Of a DNA stretch of 64,000 nucleotides, positions 41,494 to 50,557 are shown one piece after another. Source of the DNA: Poindextera sp041691315 (GTDB lineage: Bacteria; Pseudomonadota; Alphaproteobacteria; Caulobacterales; Caulobacteraceae); assembly GCA_041691315.1 (NCBI GenBank), contig JBEPUW010000002.1:129665-193664 (forward strand), given 5' to 3'. The notes under the pieces are model-generated. The model was not told where the DNA came from. It did no database searches and worked only from the letters and a program-made list of their open reading frames with translations. The first letter of the stretch is position 1. Every line of letters begins with the position of its first letter. The position numbers and the translations under genes are program-made.

Positions 41494-42260
41494 CAGCTGC
41501 GCGACCAGGCCGGCCGGCCGCCGATGCCGACCGGGGGCAGGGGATAGGCCTTGCCGTACTGTTTGACGTAAGCGCTCATGTCATAGCGCGCGCCTGGGAA
41601 GCCGATGAGCTTCCAGCCGGCCATATCGCGGTTGCCGCCATAGATGGGATCGGAGAAAAAACCCTCCATGACGTTCTGCAGGAAGAGCTTGAACCAGGCG
41701 TTGGAGTCGACGCCCTCGAGCTGCTGGTCGCCGCTGGCCAGGCGCTTGAGGAAGGCGTCCTGATCCGCGCCGCTCAGCTTGGCGAAGGCGTTGTTGGAGG
41801 CGTTCTGGGTCGCCTTATCGACGGCCGCGATCGCCGCCCGGTACATCTGCGCCGGGGTGTGGCGGCTCTGGTAGCCCTGGGTTGGCAGGCCAGAATCCCA
41901 AGGCCCCTGCATGTACCAACTGGCGGCCTTGCCGAAGTCGCCGGCCAATTGGCGGTCGATGAAAATGGGCACGCCAGCCTCCAGCGCGCCAGGCCCCAAC
42001 TCATCCTTAGGGATCATCCGCGCCGCCGCCGCCTCGACGAAGGCGGCCTCGGCTCCGGAGAAGAAGTCGTAGCGCTGCGCCAGATCGGCGGTCTGCGGAT
42101 AGGCGGCCGTGTTGGGCGCCCAGGGCGGGCCGCCGCGCGTGAGAGTCTCGGCCGCGACGCCGATGGGGGCTGCGCCCAGCAGTGCGCCCGCCGCCAGCAA
42201 GCGCCGTCGGCTCAACCGCGCCCGCGCATCACCGACCGGCTCGTCTGAAGACCCCATCAT
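41493..42260 (-). CDS. Gluconate 2-dehydrogenase subunit 3-like protein with TAT signal
   Basis: A 255-residue protein whose N-terminus carries a twin-arginine signal (LSRRRLLAAGALLGAA). The mature part (FFSGAEAAFVEAAAARMIPK, then GVPIFIDRQLAGDFGKAASW and VMEGFFSDPIYGGNRDMAGW) matches the gluconate_2-dh3 family. In three-subunit membrane dehydrogenases this small subunit provides the TAT signal for the folded FAD subunit. It is first in the operon and shares one base with the flavoprotein gene. Confidence 0.9.
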   Translation of the reverse strand: MMGSSDEPVGDARARLSRRRLLAAGALLGAAPIGVAAETLTRGGPPWAPNTAAYPQTADLAQRYDFFSGAEAAFVEAAAARMIPKDELGPGALEAGVPIFIDRQLAGDFGKAASWYMQGPWDSGLPTQGYQSRHTPAQMYRAAIAAVDKATQNASNNAFAKLSGADQDAFLKRLASGDQQLEGVDSNAWFKLFLQNVMEGFFSDPIYGGNRDMAGWKLIGFPGARYDMSAYVKQYGKAYPLPPVGIGGRPAWSRS

Positions 42261-42355
42261 CGCACAACGGCGGTCTTCCGACCCGGTTCCATCGTGGACC
42301 AGGGCCGCCGCGCCAGCCCCTGGGCGGCGACGAGGCCGGCTGCTAGCCTGCGGCG

Positions 42356-42574
42356 ATGGCGAATATTGAGTCTTTCAACCCCGATGACGCCTTCGCCGAG
42401 GCCATGGCCGACGCGCGGGTCCGGCTGGAACCGCCGGTGGTGCGCGAGCGGGTCTGGCCGGCCCTGGCCGCCGCGGCCCTGTTCGCCCTCTCGGCCCTGA
42501 TCTTCGCCACCGCCGCCATCCTGGCCCCGCCCGCGCACCTGACCCCGGTCGAGAGCCCGCGCGGACCGGTCTAG
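42356..42574 (+). CDS. Small single-span membrane protein
   Basis: A 72-residue protein with an acidic N-terminus (MANIESFNPDDAFAEAMADA) and one strong hydrophobic segment (PALAAAALFALSALIFATAA, about residues 34-53). No family was recognised. It is divergent from the dehydrogenase operon and nine bases upstream of the APH-type gene, with which it is probably co-transcribed. Confidence 0.6.
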   Translation: MANIESFNPDDAFAEAMADARVRLEPPVVRERVWPALAAAALFALSALIFATAAILAPPAHLTPVESPRGPV

Positions 42575-42582
42575 GCGCCGCG

Positions 42583-43518
42583 ATGACCCTGGCTGCGTCG
42601 ATGCTGCCCCCGACGGTGCTTCGCAACGTCGCGGCAAAGGGAGAGGTCGGGGCGGCGTGGCTGGCGGCCCTGCCGGCGCTGGTGGCGGAATTGGAGCGAC
42701 GCTGGAGCGTCGTTGTGGGCGAGACCATGCCCAACGCGACCGAGGCCTACGTCGCCGAGACGACTTCGGCGGGCGGCCAGCCCGGCGTCTTGAAGCTGCC
42801 AATCCCAGACGCCGACAAGCCGCGGCGCGAACTTGGCGTGCTGCTGGCGGCGAACGGGCGCGGCTATGCGCGGGTGCTGGAGCACGACCCCGCCAGCGGC
42901 GCGATGCTGCTGGAGCGCCTGGGACCGCAGCTGGCGCAGCTGGGCTATCCCATCGAGCGGCAGATCGAAGCGATCTGCGAGACCTTGGCGGGAGCCTGGC
43001 GCCAGCCGCCGTCCGGTCTGATCCTAATGACCGGTGCGGAAAAGGCCGTCTCGCTGACCGACGCGATCAGGACGAACGAGCCCAGGTTCGAAGCCGCCTG
43101 TTCGGCGCGGACCGTCGAGGTGGCGTTGCGCTTCGCCGACCAGCGACGCATGGCTTTCGATCCGGCGTCATCGGTCCTCGGCCACGGCGACGCCCACTGT
43201 TGGAACACCCTGGTCGACCCGCTCGGCGGCGGCTTCAAGTCCGTCGACCCCGAGGGCCTGTTTATCGAGCCTGCGCACGACCTGAGCATTTCGCTGCGCG
43301 AATGGAGCGAGGATTTCCTCAGCAGTGATCCGGTCAGCCGCGGCCAGGCCCGATGCGAGCGGCTGGCCCGCCTCACCGGTGTGCAGGCGACCGCGATCTG
43401 GGAATGGGGCCTCCTTGAGACCCTGGTGAACGGTCTGCTCTTCCTCGACGTGGACGCGCCAACGGACGCCGCACCATACCTCGCGGTCGCCGAAGCCTGG
43501 GCCAGGATTGAGCCGTAG
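42583..43518 (+). CDS. APH(6)/hydroxyurea-type antibiotic kinase homologue
   Basis: A 311-residue protein of the aminoglycoside/hydroxyurea antibiotic resistance kinase family (streptomycin 6-kinase-like). The catalytic loop SVLGHGDAHCWNTLVDP near residue 197 has the H-G-D-x-x-x-x-N pattern, and FKSVDPEGLFIEPAHDLS supplies the metal-binding DPE segment. Known members phosphorylate streptomycin, but chromosomal members in environmental bacteria often have unknown substrates, so resistance should not be assumed. Repeat B copy 3 lies directly downstream. Confidence 0.75.
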   Translation: MTLAASMLPPTVLRNVAAKGEVGAAWLAALPALVAELERRWSVVVGETMPNATEAYVAETTSAGGQPGVLKLPIPDADKPRRELGVLLAANGRGYARVLEHDPASGAMLLERLGPQLAQLGYPIERQIEAICETLAGAWRQPPSGLILMTGAEKAVSLTDAIRTNEPRFEAACSARTVEVALRFADQRRMAFDPASSVLGHGDAHCWNTLVDPLGGGFKSVDPEGLFIEPAHDLSISLREWSEDFLSSDPVSRGQARCERLARLTGVQATAIWEWGLLETLVNGLLFLDVDAPTDAAPYLAVAEAWARIEP

Positions 43519-43535
43519 AACGTGCGGTAAATTGG

Positions 43536-43622
43536 GCAGAAAATTGGGGACACGTACGCCCCCCACTGGCGAGGGCTGAATTCGAGAGCTTCGCAGGGAC
43601 GTACATGTCCCCAATTTTCTGC
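43536..43622. repeat. Palindromic repeat B, copy 3
   Basis: Inverted arms of 23 bases (43536-43558 and 43600-43622) with one mismatch, containing the AATTGGGGACACGTACG core, separated by 41 bases. It sits between two convergent genes, 18 bases after the kinase stop and 15 bases before the hydrolase stop, so it could act as a bidirectional terminator. Confidence 0.85.
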
Positions 43623-43636
43623 TCTGCGCATTTTCT

Positions 43637-44485
43637 CTAGCCGCCCGGCCGGTCGAGGAACGCCACCACCGCTTCCAGGAAGACGTCGTTGCGGTCGCCG
43701 GCGACCATGTGGCCGGCATCGGCGACGTCGGTGAAGGAGCCGTGCTTCAGCGTGGCCACAAAGGCCGTTGCGGCGTCCAGGGAGACCAGTTCGCTCATCC
43801 GGCCGCGGATCAGGTGGATAGGGATGTCGATCTCGCGGCAGCGCCGTTCGAATTCATCGGCCGAGGCGCCCTGGCGGCCGCCGCTGACGCCGGTCACGAA
43901 CTTTGGGTCCCAGTGCCAGCGATAACGGCCGTCGGCGCCCAGACGCAGGTTCTTGCTCAGGCCCGACAGGTCGCTTGGCCTTTGCCGGTGCGGCAGATAG
44001 GCGGCGATGGAGTCCGCGGCGGCCTCCAGGCTGTCGAAGCCGTGCTCGAGGTTCTCGCCCATGAAGCCCATGATCTTGGCGACGCCGGCCTGGTCGCTGT
44101 TGGGCACGATGTCGACCAGGGTGAGCGAGGAAAGGGTCCCGGGCGCGACCATCTCGACAATCAGACCGGCCAGGCCGCCGAGCGAGGCGCCGATCAGGGC
44201 CGGCCTGTCGGCCAGGGCGCGCGCCACGTCGATCAGGTCCTCGGCGTAGGACTGGGTCTGGTAGTCGCCCTCTGGGTGCCAGTCGCTGTCGCCGTGGCCG
44301 CGCAGGTCGAGCGACACCGTTCGCCAGCCGAGCGCCGCCAGTCGCCTGGCGGTGGAGGCCCAGGAATGCCGCGTCTGGCCGCCGCCGTGGGCCAGCACGA
44401 CCGAGCCGCGGGCGCCGTCGCCCTCGACGTCCGCCGCCAGCTTCAGGCCGGTTCGGGTCTGGAACGCCGAGGCCGTGGCGCTCAT
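43637..44485 (-). CDS. Alpha/beta hydrolase
   Basis: A 282-residue hydrolase. An oxyanion segment VVLAHGGGQTRHSWASTARR is followed by LDLRGHGDSDWHPEGDYQTQ, the nucleophile elbow LIGASLGGLAG (GASLGG, about residues 98-103) and a C-terminal VADAGHMVAGDRNDVF bearing the catalytic His. A peroxidase/esterase-like or epoxide hydrolase-like activity is possible, but the substrate cannot be assigned. Its start shares four bases with the trpE stop, so it is in the trpE transcript. Confidence 0.85.
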   Translation of the reverse strand: MSATASAFQTRTGLKLAADVEGDGARGSVVLAHGGGQTRHSWASTARRLAALGWRTVSLDLRGHGDSDWHPEGDYQTQSYAEDLIDVARALADRPALIGASLGGLAGLIVEMVAPGTLSSLTLVDIVPNSDQAGVAKIMGFMGENLEHGFDSLEAAADSIAAYLPHRQRPSDLSGLSKNLRLGADGRYRWHWDPKFVTGVSGGRQGASADEFERRCREIDIPIHLIRGRMSELVSLDAATAFVATLKHGSFTDVADAGHMVAGDRNDVFLEAVVAFLDRPGG

Positions 44486-46014
44486 CCGAACCGCCAGGCC
44501 TCTTCCGCCGCGCGCTTCAGGGCCGCGGCCTTCTGCTCCGTTTCCAGGTACTCGGCGTCCGGATCGCTGTCGGCGACCACGCCGCCGCCGGCCTGGACGT
44601 ACATGACGCCGTCCTTGACCAGGGCGGTGCGCAGCACGATGCAGGTGTCGACGCCGCCGTCGCAGCCGAAATAGCCGACCGCGCCGGCGTAGCCGACGCC
44701 ACGCTTCTCGGTTTCAAGCTCATCGATGATCTGCATGGCCCGCACCTTGGGCGCACCGGACAGCGTGCCGGCGGGCAGGGCGGCCATCAGCACGTCGACC
44801 GGATCGACCCCGTCCGGCGCGTCGCCCTCGACATTGGAAACCAGGTGCATGACGTGGCTGTAGCGCTCGACGAAGAAGGAGTCCGTCACCCGCACGTTCG
44901 GCCCGCGCGAGCGGGCGGCCGGCTGGTTGCGGCCGGCCTGGCCCAGCATGGCGACGCGGCCGACGTCGTTGCGGCCGAGATCGAGCAGCATCAGGTGCTC
45001 GGCATGCTCCTTCGGATCGGTGCGCAGTTCCTGTTCCAGCCGGGCGTCCTCCTCCGGGGTCGCGCCGCGCGGCCGGGTGCCGGCGAGCGGGCGAATGGTT
45101 ATTTTACCATCCCGCAAACGGACCAGAATCTCCGGGCTCGAGCCGACCAGTTGGAAGCCGCCGAAGTTCAGATAGAACAGGAAGGGCGACGGATTTGTGC
45201 GCCTGAGCGAGCGATAGAGCGCGAACGGGTCGAGGTCGAAATCGGCGCGGAACCGGTGGCTGGGCACCACCTGGAAGACATCGCCGGCTTCGATATAGCG
45301 CTTGGCCCGCTCGACGATGGCCCAATAGGCCTCGCGCGCGACCGGCGAGACGAAGGGCGCGGGCGGCCTTTGCGTCCGTTCAGGTGACGCGGGCAGGGGT
45401 TCGCGCAGGGCGGAGACGATCGCCTCCAACCGAGCGCCGGCCTCGGCATAGGCGGCGTCCGCACCGCCGCCCGAGGGCCATGCGGTGGTGGAGAGAATGA
45501 TCTCCTGGCCGACCGAATCGAACACCGCCACCACCGACGGCCGGATCATGATGGCGTCGGGCAGATCGAGCGGATCGGGATTGATGTCCGGCAACGGCTC
45601 GACCAGCCGCACCAGGTCGTAGCCGATGGTCCCGAACACCCCGGCGGACATCGGCGGCAGGCCCTTGGGCAGATCGACGCGCGAACGGGCGATCAGGTCG
45701 CGCAGGCTGTCCAGCGCGCCGCCCCGCTCGGCTGTGAAGCGCTCGGCGGCGATATCGGCGCCTGAGGCGGTCTCGGCCTTGTCGCCCCGGCAGCGCCAGA
45801 CCAATTCGGGGCGCAGCGCGATCACCGAATAGCGGCCGCGCCAGGCGCCGCCCTCGACCGATTCGAACAGGAAGGCGTAGGGTTCGCCCCTGGCGATCTT
45901 CAGATAGGCCGAGACCGGCGTTTCCAGGTCGTCGACGATCCGCCGCCAGACCAGCTGCGGCCGCCCCGCCTCATGGGCGCGGCGAAAGTCCTCCAGCGGC
46001 GGCTCCAGGCTCAA
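44482..46014 (-). CDS. trpE: Anthranilate synthase component I
   Basis: A 510-residue chorismate-binding enzyme. The N-terminal regulatory domain has the tryptophan-binding LLES-like FLFESVEGGAWRGRYS. The catalytic domain shows PSPFLFYLNFGGFQLVGSSP, IRPLAGTRPRGATPEED, LMLLDLGRNDVGRVA and AGTLSGAPKVRAMQIIDELE. Feedback inhibition by tryptophan is therefore likely. The gene overlaps the PpiD-like gene upstream and the hydrolase downstream, each by four bases. The trpGDC genes are 6 kb away on the same strand. Confidence 0.96.
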   Translation of the reverse strand: MSLEPPLEDFRRAHEAGRPQLVWRRIVDDLETPVSAYLKIARGEPYAFLFESVEGGAWRGRYSVIALRPELVWRCRGDKAETASGADIAAERFTAERGGALDSLRDLIARSRVDLPKGLPPMSAGVFGTIGYDLVRLVEPLPDINPDPLDLPDAIMIRPSVVAVFDSVGQEIILSTTAWPSGGGADAAYAEAGARLEAIVSALREPLPASPERTQRPPAPFVSPVAREAYWAIVERAKRYIEAGDVFQVVPSHRFRADFDLDPFALYRSLRRTNPSPFLFYLNFGGFQLVGSSPEILVRLRDGKITIRPLAGTRPRGATPEEDARLEQELRTDPKEHAEHLMLLDLGRNDVGRVAMLGQAGRNQPAARSRGPNVRVTDSFFVERYSHVMHLVSNVEGDAPDGVDPVDVLMAALPAGTLSGAPKVRAMQIIDELETEKRGVGYAGAVGYFGCDGGVDTCIVLRTALVKDGVMYVQAGGGVVADSDPDAEYLETEQKAAALKRAAEEAWRFG

Positions 46015-47945
46015 AGCGAGGGTCCGCGCTTCGGCGGGGCGCCGCTCTTGGGCAGGTCGGACGGCGAGAGGCCGAGCGCGGCGCGCGCCGCGGCCAGGTC
46101 GCCGACCGGCTTGATCGTCGAGATGGCCACCGCGCGGGTCGCGTCGCCCATGTCCTGGAATATCTGCTTGGCTATGGCCGGACCCTGGCCGGCGGTAGCG
46201 CGCGCCACATCGACGCCGGCGGCGGGGTGGGCGTCATCGATGCGCGCCACCATCACCTGCATCTGGCCGACCTGGCCGTCGAAAACCTGGCCCTTCTGGG
46301 CGGCGAACATCGTCTCGATCATCGCGGGCGCGATCTGCTTGCCCTGTTGCAGGGCGGCCCGGGTGACGCCGTTGAGGATGCCCGCCTTGACGTTGGCCGA
46401 GGCGGCTGCGGCGTCGAAGCTCTGGCCTTTCTTGATGGCTTGAACCAGGGCGTCGGCCTTGTCGGCCAGGGCCTTGCCCAGCGCCTGCTGCATATAGACC
46501 TGAGTCAGCTGCGGCTTGATTTCGGCCAGCGACGGCAGGGTCGGCGGGGTGATCTTCTCGACGCGCAGCGCGAAGTACTCGCCGTTGCCTTCGTCCTCCA
46601 TCTCGCTCTCGCCGCCCTGCGGCAGCGAGAAGGCCTCTTTCAGCATCTTCGGCGTGACGTTTGGCGTCGGCTGGCCGTTCATGCCGATTCCCTGGGTGGT
46701 GAACGGGCCAATGATTTCCGGCGTCACCCCGGCGGCCTTGGCGGCGTCGGTCAGGCTGGCGCCGCTGTCATGAACGTCGCCATATTTCTTCACCCCGTCG
46801 AACACCTTCTGAATGGCCGCGTCGGTCTTCACGTCGGCTTCCAGCTGCGGCCGCAGCGATTCCAGGGTCGGCACGCTGGCCGGGGTGATCTTGGTGAGCT
46901 TGATCACCGCATAGCCGGCCAAGCCGCTGCTGATCGGGCCGAGCGCCTGACCGGCCTGGGCGGAGAAGGCGGCGCTGGCGACGGCCGGATCGACGATGCC
47001 GCTCCGCGGCTTGTCGGTCATGGTGACGGGCGTCACGCCGGAGGTCTTGCCCACCGCATCCGGGTCCTGGCCCGCCTTCAGCGCCGCGACGATAGAGGCG
47101 GCCTTGGCCGCATCACGCGTGGAAAACTCGACCAGGGAGCGCTTCTCGGGTTGCGACAGGCTGTCCTTGCGGAAGTCGTAGAGCTTCTGTACCGCCGCCT
47201 GGTCGATCGGCATGGAGGGTGCGATCGCCTTGGCGCTGAAGCGCACTAGACTTACGGTACGAACCTCCGGCCGGGTCAGGGCGGCGGCGTTCTGGGTGAT
47301 CAGGGCCTGCAGCTGCGTGTCGGTGGGCGCCGCCGGCTGCGGCACGCTCTTCGGATTGAGAATCAGGTAGCTGACGTTGCGGCTCTCCAGCTCATAGCTG
47401 GCGATCACCGCCCCATAGATGTCCGGGGTCTTCAGCCCCGCCGCCAGGCCGGCGGCCAGGTGATTCTGCGCCACGTCGTCGGCCATCAGGCCTTCGTATT
47501 GTTTCGTCGTCAGCCCGACGGAGTTGAGCTTCTCTTCGTAGGTTGCCTTGTCGAACTGGCCGAGCGCGTTGAAGAAGCCGGGCTGCTGGCGCAGCTGGTT
47601 CACGATCAGGCCCGGCGCCGGCGTCAGGCCGATGCGGCGCAGATATTCGGCGAAGGCGTCCGCCGCCTCGACCTCGGTCAGGGCGCGCTGGTCGAGGCCT
47701 GCCGCCACGGCGTCGGCGATGCTCAGGTCCTGGCCGGCTTGTTGGCCGGCCTGCTGGCGCATGCCCTCGAACATCCGCTTGAACTCGTTCGGCGAGGTGT
47801 CGTGCGCCCCGGCGGTGACCACCGCGTCGGTGAACTTCGGGTGCAGGACATCGCGGATGCCCCAGACGCTGAAGCTCACCACCAGAAGGCCGATCAGCAC
47901 CTGGGCGACCCAGGACTTCGCGAAGGCGCGAATGGCGGCGAGCAT
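46011..47945 (-). CDS. PpiD-like membrane-anchored peptidyl-prolyl isomerase
   Basis: A 644-residue protein with one N-terminal membrane anchor (VAQVLIGLLVVSFSVWGI, residues 13-30) followed by a SurA_N-type chaperone domain (TSPNEFKRMFEGMRQQAGQQ) and a parvulin-type region. A second parvulin-like part includes LTKITPASVPTLESLRPQLE. It would assist folding of secreted proteins at the periplasmic face of the inner membrane. The ATG at 47945 begins the anchor; an upstream frame extension is unlikely. It precedes trpE with a four-base overlap and is divergent from tpiA. Confidence 0.85.
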   Translation of the reverse strand: MLAAIRAFAKSWVAQVLIGLLVVSFSVWGIRDVLHPKFTDAVVTAGAHDTSPNEFKRMFEGMRQQAGQQAGQDLSIADAVAAGLDQRALTEVEAADAFAEYLRRIGLTPAPGLIVNQLRQQPGFFNALGQFDKATYEEKLNSVGLTTKQYEGLMADDVAQNHLAAGLAAGLKTPDIYGAVIASYELESRNVSYLILNPKSVPQPAAPTDTQLQALITQNAAALTRPEVRTVSLVRFSAKAIAPSMPIDQAAVQKLYDFRKDSLSQPEKRSLVEFSTRDAAKAASIVAALKAGQDPDAVGKTSGVTPVTMTDKPRSGIVDPAVASAAFSAQAGQALGPISSGLAGYAVIKLTKITPASVPTLESLRPQLEADVKTDAAIQKVFDGVKKYGDVHDSGASLTDAAKAAGVTPEIIGPFTTQGIGMNGQPTPNVTPKMLKEAFSLPQGGESEMEDEGNGEYFALRVEKITPPTLPSLAEIKPQLTQVYMQQALGKALADKADALVQAIKKGQSFDAAAASANVKAGILNGVTRAALQQGKQIAPAMIETMFAAQKGQVFDGQVGQMQVMVARIDDAHPAAGVDVARATAGQGPAIAKQIFQDMGDATRAVAISTIKPVGDLAAARAALGLSPSDLPKSGAPPKRGPSL

Positions 47946-48094
47946 TGAGGGCGTTTCCCGATCTGTTCGCGCCCGGACGGTCGCGGACAAGCGGTATAGT
48001 GGAGCGGCTCGGGCCGGAGCAAGCGTCGCGCGCCGATGGACTTGGACGGCGGGGTGACCTAGGCGAGCGGACAAAGGTCTTTCGGGGAGAGCGC

Positions 48095-48841
48095 ATGGCC
48101 ACGCCGCTGATCGTCGGCAACTGGAAGATGAACGGCCTCGGCGCCGATCTGGCCCAGCCGCGCAAGGTGGCCGAAAGCCTGGCCGAGATGCCGGCGTCGG
48201 TCAGGGTGGGGATGTGCCCGCCGGCCACCCTGCTATGGCGCCTGGCCCAGGTTCTGGCCCAATCGCCGGTGATCCTCGGCGGCCAGGACTGCCATGCCGA
48301 ACCGTCCGGCGCCTATACCGGCGACATCAGCGCCGAAATGCTGGCCGACGCTGGCGCGCGCCTGGTCATCGTCGGCCACTCCGAACGCCGCGCCGGCCAC
48401 GGCGAGACCGACGCCATGGTGGCGGCCAAGGCCAGCGCCGCGATCCGCGCCGGCCTCGAGCCCATCGTCTGCGTCGGCGAGAGCCGCGCGGAGCGCGACG
48501 CCGGCCAGGCTCTGAAGGTGATCTGCCGCCAGGTCGCCGGCTCGATCCCCCCCGGCATGGCGGAGGGGAGTTTCGCCGTCGCCTACGAACCGATCTGGGC
48601 CATCGGCGCGGGTTCGACCCCGACCTCGGACGAGATCGTCGCGGCCCACGCGGCCCTGCGCGAAGCCCTGGTCGAATGCACCGGCTCGGCCGGTCGCACC
48701 GCGCCCATCCTCTACGGCGGCTCCGTCAAGCCCGAAAACGCCGCCGAGATCCTGAAGTTGGCCAATGTGGGCGGCGCCCTGGTCGGCGGCGCCTCGCTGA
48801 AGGCGGCCGACTTCCTGGCGATCATCCGGGCTCAGGTGTGA
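48095..48841 (+). CDS. tpiA: Triosephosphate isomerase
   Basis: A 248-residue TIM barrel interconverting dihydroxyacetone phosphate and glyceraldehyde 3-phosphate. Catalytic residues are visible: Lys in GNWKMNG (residues 8-14), His in VIVGHSERR (about 95) and Glu in VAYEPIWAIGAG (about 165). Phosphate-binding LYGGSVKPENAAEI and VGGASLKAADF are present. The ATG at 48095 has a GGGGAGA site upstream. Repeat A copy 2 follows the gene. Confidence 0.96.
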   Translation: MATPLIVGNWKMNGLGADLAQPRKVAESLAEMPASVRVGMCPPATLLWRLAQVLAQSPVILGGQDCHAEPSGAYTGDISAEMLADAGARLVIVGHSERRAGHGETDAMVAAKASAAIRAGLEPIVCVGESRAERDAGQALKVICRQVAGSIPPGMAEGSFAVAYEPIWAIGAGSTPTSDEIVAAHAALREALVECTGSAGRTAPILYGGSVKPENAAEILKLANVGGALVGGASLKAADFLAIIRAQV

Positions 48842-48913
48842 AAATAGCCGACTGGGCTGATCCCCGCGAACCGGGCCAGGTGATGCACAGATCTCCGACG
48901 CCAACCTGAAGAT

Positions 48914-49066
48914 CCCTTCTCCCTCCTGCGGGAGAAGGTGTCGGCGAAGCCGACGGATGAGGGGTCGCGCTCCGTTATCCGGGTGGCGTCGACGGCCTAT
49001 CGGAGAGGGCGATCGACCCCTCATCCGACCCCTTCGGGGCCACCTTCTCCCGCAAGAGGGAGAAGG
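48914..49066. repeat. Palindromic repeat A, copy 2
   Basis: A 153-base element with the same outline as copy 1: a CCTTCTCCC/GGGAGAAGG hairpin, GATGAGGGGTCGCGCTCC, a variable middle of about 40 bases, then ACCCCTCATCCGACCCCTTC and an inverted hairpin unit. It lies in the gap between the convergent tpiA and GNAT genes and is the only intergenic copy that touches no gene. Confidence 0.9.
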
Positions 49067-49135
49067 ATTTCGTGACGTAAGCCGCGACGGCCGCCACGGG
49101 CGATCCCGGTCGGGTCGCCCTAAGGGCTAGCGACG

Positions 49136-49654
49136 CTAAAGCAGCAGCCCGAACAGCACGCAGTCGCGGCGCTCGCCGTCGCGTTCGACATAGCCGCGCA
49201 GCAGGCCTTCCCGCCTGAAGCCCAGGCGGTTGAGCAGGCGTATGGACCTGACATTGCCCAGGTGGGTGCGCGCCTGCAGCCGCTTCAGCCGCAACGCCTG
49301 GGCGGCGTGACCGATCACCGCATGCATGGCCTCGAAGCTATAGCCGCCGCCCCAATAGCGCCGGGCGACCATGAAGCCGACATCGGCGCGGCTGTGGCGC
49401 CGGTCCATTTCGGAAAGGTCGCAGACGCCGAGGAAGTCGCCGCCCGCGCCCAACTCCACGGTCCAGTAGCGGGCCTGGTCGCGCGCCACCTCGTCCAGCT
49501 GGCGCTGAAGGATGTCGCGCGTCAGGGCCGGGTCGTCGATGACTTCCGAATCCCAGAAGGCCATGACCTCGGCGTCGCTCATCATCAGGTGCATGGCCGC
49601 GGCGTCTTGGCCCTCCAGCGGCCGCAAGTTCAGGCGTTCGGTCTTGAGAATCAT
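49136..49654 (-). CDS. GNAT acetyltransferase, RimJ/RimL type
   Basis: A 172-residue N-acetyltransferase. It starts MILKTERLNLRPLEGQDAAA and has the acetyl-CoA region RADVGFMVARRYWGGGYSFE, where the R/Q-x-x-G-x-G/A loop is replaced by RRYWGGGYS, followed by the ALRLKRLQARTHLGNVRSIR and LLNRLGFRREGLLRGYVERD motifs. Such enzymes acetylate ribosomal-protein N-termini or small molecules. The target is unknown. Single gene, convergent with tpiA. Confidence 0.85.
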   Translation of the reverse strand: MILKTERLNLRPLEGQDAAAMHLMMSDAEVMAFWDSEVIDDPALTRDILQRQLDEVARDQARYWTVELGAGGDFLGVCDLSEMDRRHSRADVGFMVARRYWGGGYSFEAMHAVIGHAAQALRLKRLQARTHLGNVRSIRLLNRLGFRREGLLRGYVERDGERRDCVLFGLLL

Positions 49655-49775
49655 CGCGGCGGTCTCACATACCGGGCAGCGGCCCCGTCCCTAGCGCCCC
49701 CGACGTCGAGGTGATAGAGGGGCCGGCTGTCCGGCCAGGCGGCCAAAACGCGTTTACCTAAGAGTTTGCTCCACA

Positions 49776-50483
49776 ATGCTGCTCGACATTCTGTTGGCGA
49801 TCCTGATCGTGGTCTGCCTGTCGCTGATCGGCGTCATCCTGCTGCAGCGCTCCGAGGGCGGCGCGCTGGGCATGAGTGGCGGCGGACCGGGCGCCTTCAT
49901 GACCGCGCGCGGCACCGGCGATCTGCTCACGCGCACCACACAGATCCTGGCTGCAATCTTCTTCTCCCTCTGTCTGGCCATGACCCTGATCAGCGGCCAC
50001 ACCCATGGCGCGGGCTCGCTGGTCGACAAGCTGAAGCTGAACGCGCTTGGCGCCACCTCGTCCGAAAAGCCGCTCTCCGGCGCGCCGGGCTTGCCGGGCG
50101 GACCGCTGGGCAACCCCGCGGCGCCGTTCGGGGCGCCCGGCCCGGCGCCGTTTGGCGCGGCGCAGCCGCAGCCGCAGGGCAATTCGCTCAATCTGCTTGG
50201 CAGTCCGCAGACGCCGCTCGCCGGCGCGGTGGCGCATCCGGCCGCGGCCCCAGCGCCCAAACCGGCCCCGCCGGCCGTCGCGGTGAAGCCCGCCGCGTCA
50301 TCGGCGCCGCCGGTGAAGAAGGCCCCCAAGCCGGCCGCCGCGCCGAAACCGGCGGCCGCGCCGAAACCGGCCGCCGCCTCGGCCGCGCCCCCGGCGGTCA
50401 CGCCCGCGCCGCTCGTGGTCCCGCCGCCGCCGGCGCCGACCCCAGCCCCCAGCGCGGCCGGCAACGCCGCCTCCGGCCAGTAG
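49776..50483 (+). CDS. secG: Preprotein translocase subunit SecG with long Pro/Ala tail
   Basis: A 235-residue protein. The first 90 residues are SecG: a membrane helix (DILLAILIVVCLSLIGVILL), the conserved LLQRSEGGALGMSGGG loop, and a second helix (QILAAIFFSLCLAMTLISGH). The other 145 residues are a low-complexity tail rich in Pro, Ala and Lys (KAPKPAAAPKPAAAPKPAAA-type repeats), probably cytoplasmic or periplasmic and disordered. Extended SecG tails occur in Caulobacter relatives. SecG assists SecYEG during protein export. pyrG follows 74 bases downstream. Confidence 0.93.
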   Translation: MLLDILLAILIVVCLSLIGVILLQRSEGGALGMSGGGPGAFMTARGTGDLLTRTTQILAAIFFSLCLAMTLISGHTHGAGSLVDKLKLNALGATSSEKPLSGAPGLPGGPLGNPAAPFGAPGPAPFGAAQPQPQGNSLNLLGSPQTPLAGAVAHPAAAPAPKPAPPAVAVKPAASSAPPVKKAPKPAAAPKPAAAPKPAAASAAPPAVTPAPLVVPPPPAPTPAPSAAGNAASGQ

Positions 50484-50557
50484 AAGCTGTGCATAGTCGC
50501 CGCGCCCCCGTCGATCAGGCGGGCGCAGCCGCCGAATCAGCGCTAACCTGATCGCCC

